From positions 11,162,501-11,226,500 of the forward strand of contig CM065392.1 in the NCBI GenBank assembly GCA_033060915.1: DNA of 64,000 nt. The letters run 5' to 3'. Made by a program: the position numbers and the translations under genes. Positions 55,280-64,000 of this stretch are shown here, piece after piece (position 1 is the first letter of the stretch; every line of letters starts with the position of its first letter). The notes under the pieces are model-generated. The model saw nothing but the letters and a program-made list of their open reading frames with translations. It was not told where the DNA came from and did no database searches. The DNA is from Euryodendron excelsum (lineage: Eukaryota > Streptophyta > Magnoliopsida > Ericales > Pentaphylacaceae).

Positions 55280-58200
55280 GGTGAGCACCCCATTTTTGAC
55301 TGCTCGGCGGTTTATAGTCCGTCCAGACTTGTATTCAAGTTAATGCGGACATATTTTGAGTCAAATCAACTTTTCAAGTCTAATCCTATCTATTCATCGC
55401 TTCGCGGGCCCACCAGGCCCAAATAGAAGCAAAATGACCAAAATGCCCTTGTGGGAGTTGTTCGGTCTAATCCCGTAGGCACGTCTTTTCAAATATGGTA
55501 AGTCCCCTTTCCATATTCCCATATGTGCGTCTTTCCAAAGACGATAAGTCCCCTTTTCTAATTCCAATTCCAATCCCTCTCTCGAGAAAGTTGATTCCTC
55601 GAGACAGTAAGTCTATCCAATCTGGCACATTTTTTAGTTTAAGTTTCTTCAGAACGGTAAGTCCCTTTAAACCTGTTGACCGGGACAAGACCCCAAGTCC
55701 CCGAGATGGTAAAACGGTTCACCTTTGGCGCCTGCTAGTTCGCCAATGCAAAAATGTCTGTTTCGATACGCCTTCCGAGAAAGTTGACTTCTCAGGCGTT
55801 AAGTCCCTTTAGCAGCTTCCCGAGATCAGGCAGTCTCGGAAATAATCGCGAATCGTCAGAGTAGCGAAAGTACTTGCAAACATCGCAACCGTCGGAGTAG
55901 CAGAAATATTCTCAAACAGGTCGATATAGGGAATTGCCAACAAATCTTTGTATCACGGGACCATCGTCAGAGTGGCGGAAACACTCAAAACCCAAGTCAA
56001 CACCGGTGCCTGCTAGCCTACTCTGGTGAAAAATGACCAAATTACCCATAGGGCCATTTTTCAGCACGTTTTTCGAGATAATACCTAAGTCTTCAGAACA
56101 GTAAGTTCACCCTTCCAAGATCATCTTAGAGACGATTAGGCATGATTAGGTGCCTTCTAGTCAGTTTCGGGCCAATTCCGAGGCTTTCCGGTCAAGATGA
56201 CCATTTTGCCCCTAGGCATCTGAACGCCCCGGGGACCACACCGGCTCTGGGTATCAAACCGGTAACCTCCCGAGAATGCTTTTTATAGTATTTCCGACCT
56301 TCTTTTATCTTTTCGGATTATTCCGAGTCAGTTTTGGTAAACCCAGTGTAAAATGACCATTTTGCCCCTAGTGGGTCGGTCGCCTTTTTCTAGCCACACC
56401 GTCTCTAAATATCAAGCCGGTAGCCTTTGGGAACATTCTAAATAATGTTTCTAAATCTCAAGTCTTCTTCTGAGACATTCTGAGTCCGTCCCGGCAACTT
56501 TTCGATCTAGTTGACCGTTTTGCCTCTAATGGCTCGGCCTACCCTTCCAAAAAATCTTGCCATCATTTTTTAAGTCTACTACCTCTGGGACAATGTTTTA
56601 AGTGTTCCTGTCCTTTTTTGACCTTCCAAGCCATTCTCGGTCCCTTGAAACCTTCCCGGACCTTCTGGAGTGACTTCTAGTGAAGCTAGGCTAAAAATTG
56701 CATGGTAGTCACTAGTACAGGCGCCCAAATCTTCCAAAGATACATTGCTTGCCAACCTTAAAACTTTCCTAAGTGGCTGGCACCACTACTAGTGGTGCCA
56801 AGCCAATATTTGGCCTGGTGCCACTCCTAGTGGCGCCATAAGCATTTTTGGCCTGCCGCCACTGCAACAAGCGCCAGGTCATTCCCTTGTCTATAAATAC
56901 AGAGCCTCCTCCAGCGTGAAAGAGGTCTGCAAACTCAGTCTAAAAACCCTACTCTTCGATATATAGAGCTCGTAGCCTCCCAAAACCCTAGTCTCCTTTA
57001 GGTTTTCCAAACCCTAGCCTCCATACACAAACCCTAGCCTCCTATACACTCATACACTCTCATATACTCATACACTAGCCTCAAACCCTTCATTGAAGGC
57101 TTGGATTGCTGCAACTACGAAGCTTTGAAGATCGAAGACAAACTCTTGAAGACTGAAGTGAAGACCGAAGCAAAGCAAGCAAAGCTAAGTAAAATAAAGA
57201 AGACACAAGGTAGGCTTCTTATTTACGTTTACACATCTTTCCCCTCTCTTCTCTCTCCTAACCCACTTGGGTTTTCTTCTATTTTAATCCCCATCTTCTT
57301 CCCCCCCTTCTTGCTTGCTTGAAACAAGGGAATTCCCGGTCCATGTGTAGGATTAGGCTATTGGAGAGTCACCGTGTTGGGGGCTTTCTTTTAGTCTAAC
57401 CGGAGACCACATGGGTTTGACCCCCTTGACTATGTGGTGAAGCCTTAACCTTGTATGTTTACAACCCCAACTTACATTGTGCATATCATGATCTTGCATT
57501 CCTTCAAAATTCGTTTTTAAACTTGTTTTCAAAAGCTTGCATCAAAACTGTTTTTAAAACTTACATCAAAATCTTCTTTTTCAAAACTTGTTTTCAAAAT
57601 CACAATCCTAAGGTGATTCTAGCCTTTCCATGGCTAGGGTTGCTTTAGGAAAGTGTTACATTTAAAGTGGCTAATATGGTCCATATTTTCAAAACCTTTA
57701 TCATTTTCAAAACTACTATCTTAAGGTGGTTCTAATCTTCTTATGGTTAGAATCGCTTTAGGAAAGTGATATATTTTATATACTTTCTAAAAACTCTTTT
57801 TTTTCAAATCTTTCTTTCTAAAAATCCCTTCTTCAACATGCTTTCTAAAAACTCTCTCCAATCTTCTTTCCAAAATTGTTTTCAAAAGCTCTCTCCAAAA
57901 ATTGTTTTCAAAAACTCTTTTTCAACTCCTTTCCAAAACACACTCTTCAAAATTCCTTTCCTAAAAACACTCCCTAGGTTTCCTTCTTAGAAAACTCTCT
58001 CCCTAAATCTCTTTCCTAAAAACTCTTTCCAAAAATCCCCTTCCAAAAACACCTCTCAAATTCACTTTCTAAAAACTCTTCTCTAAAAGCTCCTTCCAAA
58101 ATCTTCATGCTAGAAACTCCTCTATAGGATTTCCTTCCAAAAATCTCCCTTTAAAAAAAAATCACTTTCCAAAGTCTCTTTTCTTAGAGCCCAAGTAAAG

Positions 58201-59961
58201 CCCTAGAGCCAACAATTAGGAAGCCCTAATTTTCCTTCCCAAAATCATAATTTCCAATCCCTTATTTTGGCCTCAAAACCTAGGTTTCCAAAACCTGTTA
58301 TTTTCTACATCAAAATTATATATATTTCCAAAACTTATTTTCTACATCAAAACTATAGTCTTCCCAAAACTAGAATTTTCAAAACTCCATCTTTCCAAAT
58401 TCATGCCAAATCCAATCTTCCCTTTAGAAAACCAAACCCAATCTTCCCACTTAGGAAACTAGATCCTATCCTCCGTTTTTGGGAATAAAATCAAAACATC
58501 TCTTTTTAGAAACAAAATCCAATCTCTTTAGGAAATAGGAATCTCAATCCTTCCTAGTCTAAACCTTTCCTAATTCACTCTTTCCCAATCCCAACCTTTC
58601 CTAATTCCATTTCTTTCCAAATTTTGACTTTCCAAATCCAAATCTAAGCTTCCAAATCTTTCTTAAACTTAAACCTTTCCTAATTTCAAGAATTTTTAAA
58701 ACTCAAACTTTGAATCCTTCTAAAATTCTAAACTTTCCTAAACTTCAAATCTTTCCAAATCTAAAGCTTCCTAAACTTAAAACTTTCTTACTTTCAAAAC
58801 TTCCCTATTTCAAAACATTCCAAATTCAAAACTTTCCAATTTCAAAACTTTCTTAAAACGGAAACTTCCCTAATTCAAAATATTTCCTAAATTGAATCTT
58901 TCCTAAACCAAAACTTTCTTAAAATGAAACTTTCCTAAAATGAAACTTTCCTAATTCGAACCTTTCCTAATTTCAACTTTCCTAATCTTCCAAGTCCAAC
59001 ATTTGAGCCGAATATTTTTGAATCTAAAGTCCTTCCTAAAACCTTTCTTTCCTAAGTCTAGGTTTTCTAAAACCAAGCTTTCCAAAATCAAATCTTTTCA
59101 AATCTTCTAATCAAAATTTCTTTCTTCCAATCATACCTTCTATTTTCTATCGGACTCTTGTCTGAATTACGACTGACCTGATTCCTCAAAAAGAATATGT
59201 AGATAACCCTCATGAGTGTGGTCACAACCTTTTTCAAATCTCAAATTCCACAACCTTTTTCAAGCTTCTATTTCCATAACTTCTTTCAAATCTCCAATTC
59301 CATAATCTATTTCCAACTTCTAATTCTAAAGATCTATTTTCAATCCTCAATTTCAATTTCTAAACTTTCTGTCAAATTTTAAACTTCAATTCTTCTTTTC
59401 CAAATCTCTTTTTCTTGCATTTGCATATCATGCATCATGTCTTTTTAAACGTTCTTTTCTAAAGTGGATGGGATTGAAAATTTTTCAATTGAAGACTCTC
59501 ATAGGTGAATCTAGGGTAAATAGACATGTAGGTACCGCAAGGGCGGGGTAGGGTGATGGCTTAGTGCGTCTTCCTTACACGTAACCAACCTCCAAACCTA
59601 GGATCACTGTTTTCAAAGACCAAAATGGAGTTTATTTTCAAAAAAGGGCTTAAATATTTTTCAAAGGTTGCCAAATAACCTGTTTTCTTAAAAACCCTCT
59701 CTTGAGGAGGTATTTTCAAAATCATTTTCAAAAACCCTAAGTGTAGTCTTCGGATTGTGCTTATTTTTTAAGTAACCTAATTCACATTAATCAAGTTAGG
59801 TGGCGACTCCAAACTTTTTCCAAAAGCCCTTTATTCAAATTAATTTTTAATTCAAACCTAGTTACACTCATTCTTCTAGAAGGGTGAGTTCTAACAAGAG
59901 AGTACTGTGTTTTTTCTGCTTGTGTGTGTATTCCTTAAGTGCGAAAAATCTGAGCGCGACA
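55280..59961 (+). repeat. Long LTR H, complete, plus strand
   Basis: This LTR is 4682 bases, from GGTGAGCACCCCATTTTTGA (first base changed from T) to GAGCGCGACA. Its first 1.7 kb is repeated at 62261-64000. It contains two copies of a CGTCTTTCC..GGTAAGTCCCC unit (55480-55560) and a TATA box at 56892. A transcribed part with repeated AAACCCTAGCCTCC follows (56960-57060), then 1.5 kb of CT/A-rich low-complexity sequence (57480-59120) and an end block shared with LTR J. No polypurine tract lies before it and no standard primer site follows it. Confidence 0.82.
56892..56899 (+). promoter_or_regulatory. TATA box of LTR H
   Basis: TATAAATA followed by AGAGCCTCCTCCAG; the same arrangement occurs at 63949 in the right-hand LTR and on the minus strand at 52083-52076 in LTR J. 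Conservation across three LTRs supports a pol II promoter. Confidence 0.65.
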
Positions 59962-59970
59962 CTTTGAAAT

Positions 59971-60345
59971 GGGGCTTTTAAAGGGAAAGCCCGAGAAACT
60001 GATTTGAAGTTTTGAAACCCAACTTTTTTGAGTAAAAGCTTGAAAAACTGTTAGAAAACATTGAGAAACAGGGCTTTTGAGGAGAAAGCCTGGGAAACCA
60101 GTTTTAAAATTTTAGACTGGGACTTTTGGAGGAAAAAGACCTAAAATCCATTAGAAAACATTTCGAAACTGGGCTTTTGAGGAGAAAGCCCGAGAAATCG
60201 GTTTGAATTTTAGAAACAGGGCTTTTGAGGAGAAAACCCGAGAAACCAATTTGAAATTTTGGAATGAAGCTTTTTGAGGAAAAAGTTCAAAAAACCGTTA
60301 GGAAGCATTTAGAAATAGGGACTTTGAGGAGAAAACCCGGGAAAC
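59971..60345 (+). repeat. Leader tandem array with hairpin-forming units
   Basis: Eight units begin at about 59971, 60019, 60071, 60119, 60171, 60219, 60266 and 60318. The best copies read GGGCTTTTGAGGAGAAAGCC then CGAGAAA, where GGGCTTT and AAAGCCC can pair around a short loop. Spacing mostly alternates between 48 and 52 bases, so the real period may be a dimer of about 100. The array lies between LTR H and the coding frame, where a retroelement leader or packaging signal would be. Confidence 0.85.
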
Positions 60346-60508
60346 TAGTTGAAAATCTTTGGACCAAGTATAGACGGGATCTTAGCCCTCTTTTTTCTTC
60401 TTTTTTTCTTCTCTCCTTCTTTTTTCGGCCATGATGACATATTTATCTCTTTGTTGTTTATGCATATTTGTTGACAGATCAATTTTTGCATATTGTTATT
60501 CTTTCAAG

Positions 60509-62260
60509 ATGTCGGAGGCTGGAGGTGATGGTCCTAACAGGAGGCGCCATGGGAAGGCGCCATGGATAGAGTTTAAGGAGGTTGGCAGCAGTCGAGGCAG
60601 CTCGGCTAAGGGCAGTAGCAGGAGTAGTTTTGCTCGTGGCAGTAGCCAGAGTGGCTTCGCTCGAGGGGGTAACAGGGGTGGTCCTGCTCGAAGTGGCCGC
60701 AAAGTCGGTTCCGCTTGAGGCGGCAGCAGTGGGTCCTAATGATCTTCGAGCGGGACAGCTTCTAGTGGCAGTTTTGCAATGGGGCAGCCTTCGGTTGCTC
60801 CTGATAAGGGAGCTGAGGATGTTATTGATTTATTTGTGGATTTGTGGACGAGGTACGGTATGGCATCCATATGAGACAGGCGGAGAGATACTTTCTTTAC
60901 AGATGACCAACTAGTGATTCCTGATGTCCCGCCGCTACGAGACTTGGCATTCCACCTGAGCCTATACTCATGCTACAGTCAGCTACCATCATCTACTCAC
61001 AGTTCTTTTCGAGGGGCCAGTATTTCAGCCTTGAGGGCCATGTAGGCGTCAGCTCCATCCTATCAGGACTTCTTACACCGGATCAGTTTTGGTGCCTTTA
61101 TAACTCTGCAGATAGATAGGCTTGACCACCGGATAGCAGTTGGGCTGTTGGAGCGGTGGTTTGGGGAGACCGGGACTGTGCATTTGGTGGGCTTCTAGGT
61201 AGGACCTACTCCTGTTGACTGGGCCATGCTTATCGGGCTGTCCTTCGGAGGTGTTCCGATTTCTTTAAAGGACGTGCCTCTGGAGGAGGCTCGTCTTTTC
61301 CTGGGATTGCCAGGGATTGGAGGCTCGAGCTTCTCAGCTTCACTCTTTTGTCCGGTAAAGACAATGTTTGCTCTCGAGACCTCTCCAGCCGACCAGGACA
61401 TCATGAGGCGTCGGTTGGTACTATATGTCATCTTTAGTTGCTTTTTTAACAATAAGTTGATGGTTCCTTTGTCTCTAGTAAGCCTGGTAGCGGACCTGGA
61501 TGCACTAGACTACGTGGATTGGGGTGCCATCATATTTGCCAACTTCTTGCGAGGGATGAGAGTGAGGACATCTGGGGCTTGGGGGAGCTCGACGAGTTTT
61601 TGGCCGTTTTTTATATGGTGGAGTTATGAGTATCTGCGCGTCTGTCGAACAGAGGTGTTAGGTGGCGATGCCTTCCTGCGGGCCACGAAGTGAGCCAGAC
61701 AGCAGGTGGTTCAGCGGTCTTTGCTTACAGATTTTGTAGCCCTCCGAGCTAACTTGGAGCTACTAAGACCCCGAGACGTGACTTAGGCACCTTACTACCG
61801 ATCTTCTCAGTATGCTGGTATGAGGGATGTCATTCTTTTGTCTAGGTCGCGGGTTACTTTTCGGGTCCCTGTTTCATAGGAGACATATCTAGGGGAGCAC
61901 CACTGGCGGTAGCTTCGTATTGACTTCCGTGCAGCCATGGACCCTCCTCAGTACATGTTCGGATTTTATCAGGTTGGGGTGGAGATCCCTTATATAGTTA
62001 GAGTTCCCGCTGAGCGCTTCCTTCTTCCACCAAATGTGGACTATGAGGCTCATTTCAAGGCGAGGGCCATTGGTGCCTTTACTCAGCTGGACCTAGTGGT
62101 TGGAAGACAAGTGGCTGGTCATAAGGTGGTGGAGCTATGGTGCCGAGCTCAGGGCTTCGTTTTCAAGGAGGAGTATTTAGTAGCTTGTCAGACACGAGAT
62201 TAGTACCGTGCTGAGGTGGAGGCCCTGACTGCTCTCATATCTCTGATGGAGACCCGCTGG
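60509..62260 (+). pseudogene. Plant mobile domain (aminotransferase-like) protein in a long-LTR element
   Basis: One reading frame of about 584 codons starts at ATG 60509 (MSEAGGDGPNRRRHGKAPW). A low-complexity Ser/Gly/Arg segment is followed by VIDLFVDLWTRYG, FGAFITLQIDRLDHRIAVGL, LLERWFGETGTVHL, DWAMLIGLSFGGVPISLKDV, ADQDIMRRRLVLYVIFSCFF, ALDYVDWGAIIFANFLRGM and SFWPFFIWWSYEYL. These blocks match the plant mobile domain family (aminotransferase-like, PF10536), which includes host MAIN/MAIL proteins and many copies carried by transposons. Eleven in-frame stops (60716, 60737, 60740, 60872, 61043, 61196, 61691, 61784, 61877, 61910, 62201) break it, but there is no frameshift. Its end runs straight into the next LTR at 62261. 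No gag or pol is present nearby. Confidence 0.8.
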
Positions 62261-62461
62261 TGTAAGCACCCCATTTTTTACTGCTCGGCGATCTCCACTC
62301 CATCCAGACTTGTGTTCAAGTCAATGTGGGCATATTTTGAGTCAAATCAACTCTCTAAGTCTAAATCCTGTCTATTCATCACTTTGCAGGCCCACTGGGC
62401 CCAAAGAGAAGCAAAATAACCAAAATGCCCTTAGGGGCATTATCCTTTCCAATCTCAAATC

Positions 62462-62694
62462 AGGCACATCTTTCCGTAAATGGTAAGTCCCATTTCCAAT
62501 TCCAACAGGCTCGTCTTTCCAAAGACAGTAAGTCCCCTTTCCAATTTCAAATCAGGCTCGTCTTTTCGAAGATGGTAAGTCCCTTTTCCAACTCTAAATC
62601 AGGCACGTCTTTCCGAAGACGGTAAGTCCCCTTTCCAATTCCAAATCAGGCATGTCTTTCCGAAGACGGTAAGTCCCCTTTCCAAGTCCAATTC
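62462..62694. repeat. Five-copy tandem repeat, about 47-base unit
   Basis: Units start at 62462, 62507, 62554, 62601 and 62648, each with AGGC[A/T]CGTCTTTCCGAAGAC-like sequence followed by GGTAAGTCCCCTTTCC. CGTCTT and AAGACG can form a short stem. LTR H has only two diverged units at the matching place. Confidence 0.9.
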
Positions 62695-63948
62695 CAAATC
62701 CAATCCCTCTCTCGAGACAGTTTATTCCTTGAGATAGTCCGGCATGTTTTCTGAAGAAAGTCTCTTCAGAACGGTAAGTCCCTTTAAACTTATCGACCGA
62801 GACGAGACCCCAAGTCCCCTAGATGATAGAACGGTCCACCTTTGGTGCCTGCTAGCCCGTCAATGCAGAAATGTCTGTTTAGGCACGCCTTTTGAGAAAG
62901 TTGATTCTCAGGCCCTAAATCTCATTAGCAGCTTCCCGAGATCAGGCAATCTCGGGAATGATCGCGAACCGTCAGAGTAGCGAAAATACTCACAAACATC
63001 GCAACCGTTAGAGTAGCAGAAATACTCGCAAACAAGTCGATGTAGGGAATTGCCAACAAACCCCTGTATCATGCAATTGCCATTAGAGTGGTGGAAATAC
63101 TCAAAACCCAGGTCAACACCAGTGCCTGCTAGCCCACTCCGATGAAAAATGACCAAACTACCCCTTGGGCCTTTTCCGACACGTTTCTTGAGAACACACC
63201 TGAGTCTTCAGAATGGTAAGTCCAACCTTCTAAGATTGCCTTAAAAGCAATCCGGCATGATTAGGTGCCCTCTAGTCATTTTCGAGCCAATTTCGAGACT
63301 TTTTGGTCAAGATGACCATTTTGCCCCTAAGCATCCGAACGCCCCGAGGACCACACCGACTCTGGGTATCAAACCAGTAACCTCCTGAGATTGCTTTTTA
63401 TAGTATTCTCAACCTTCCTCTATCTTTCTGGATCATTTCGAGTCAGTCCCGGCAAACCCGGTGTGAAATGACCGTTTTACTCCTAGTGGGCCGGTTGCCT
63501 TTTCCAAGCACTCCGGCTTTGGGTATCAAACCGTTAACCTTTGGGAACATTCTAAGTAATGTTTCTAAGTCTCGAGTCTTTTTTTGGGACATTCCAAGTC
63601 CGTCCCGGTAGCTTTCCAACCCGATTGACCGTTTTGCCCCTAATAGCCCGGTCAATCCTTCTGACATATCCTATCCTCATTTTTCAAGTCAAATAGCTCC
63701 AGGATACTATTCTAAGTATTCCTGCCCTTTTTTGGCTCTTCGGGTCATTCCCGGCCTCTTCAAATCATTCTCGGACTTTCCAGAGTCACTCCTAGTGAAG
63801 CTAGGCTAAAAATTGCATGGTAGTCACTAGTACAGGCACCAAAATCTTCCAAAGATACGTTGCTTGCAGACCTTAAAAATTAGTCTGGTGCCACTAGAGG
63901 AAAATTAGCCTGGCACCACTGCAACAGGCGCCAGGTCTATCCCACCTC

Positions 63949-63956
63949 TATAAATA
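63949..63956 (+). promoter_or_regulatory. TATA box of the right-hand LTR
   Basis: TATAAATA followed by TAGAGCCTCTTCTAG, at the same relative position as in LTR H. Confidence 0.65.
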
Positions 63957-64000
63957 TAGAGCCTCTTCTAGAGTGAAAGGGGTCCTCAAACTCAATCTAA

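Larger units (their letters stand above)
62261..64000 (+). repeat. Long LTR, 5' part, runs off the window
   Basis: It starts TGTAAGCACCCCATTTTTTA and is collinear with the first 1.7 kb of LTR H, including the TATA box and the AGAGCCTC start of the transcribed part. It carries five copies of a 47-base unit where LTR H has two. It may be the 3' LTR of the H element, or the 5' end of a further copy; the lack of a polypurine tract before it leaves this open. Confidence 0.82.

Noticed and set aside
55270..55290. Splice donor AG/GTGAGC before the long-LTR sequence
   Set aside because: The sequence is the mutated LTR start (TGTAAGC to GGTGAGC) in alignment with the other LTRs, and no upstream exon exists.
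1..64000. CRISPR array, phage, plasmid or bacterial operon
   Set aside because: No short regularly spaced repeats with unique spacers, no bacterial gene layout; all recognisable content is plant nuclear.

Overview
The window reads as nuclear DNA of a flowering plant, probably a eudicot. It is AT-rich with many microsatellites, the recognisable gene remnants are plant families (ABCG half-transporter with plant-type introns, ribosomal protein L27a, MATH domain, plant mobile domain), and nearly everything else is plant transposable elements: Ty1/copia, Athila-like Ty3/gypsy, very long-LTR retroelements, PIF/Harbinger, CACTA, hAT and MITEs. I see no intact host gene, no rRNA or tRNA gene, no CRISPR array and nothing bacterial. 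Species and chromosome cannot be read from the sequence.

Layout. 0.4-1.75 kb: decayed PIF/Harbinger transposase (minus). 2.8-5.45 kb: three unrelated host-gene pieces side by side, namely a MATH-domain exon (plus), the C-terminus of ribosomal protein L27a (minus), and the first three exons of an ABCG24/28-like transporter gene (minus). 7.8-21.7 kb: a nest of copia elements. Element A (minus, 3' LTR 7787-9069) is fused at about 11.217 kb to element B (minus). B starts at its small LTR at 21478-21669, carries an LTR-like insertion in its integrase, and is split in gag by element C (plus, 14399-20667), which is nearly full length apart from a truncated 5' LTR and two one-base frameshifts. 22.7-30.6 kb: copia element D (plus), bounded by a perfect AAAAT target-site duplication. 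It has lost reverse transcriptase by an internal deletion, and its 3' LTR is split by a 4.15 kb CACTA element. 32.2 kb: a small MITE around a CT microsatellite. 34.6-35.4 kb: a non-autonomous hAT element. 40.0-46.7 kb: element E, an Athila-like gypsy element with an ACTTT target-site duplication that encodes only gag and protease. 47.3-64 kb: a family of very long LTRs (about 4.7-4.9 kb). K is a plus-strand 1.5 kb piece, J is complete and inverted relative to K, H is complete on the plus strand, and another copy runs off the window end.

Between H and the last LTR lies the most interesting item: a leader of tandem hairpin-like repeats followed by one long reading frame (60509-62260) related to the plant mobile domain (aminotransferase-like) family. 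It is interrupted by eleven in-frame stops but no frameshift, and every stop can be explained as a C-to-T change of CAG, CAA or CGA.

The genes do not form a working pathway. The window is a layered record of transposon insertion, deletion and gene-fragment capture. Boundaries anchored on target-site duplications, LTR termini, primer-binding sites or polypurine tracts are firm; the others are marked approximate.
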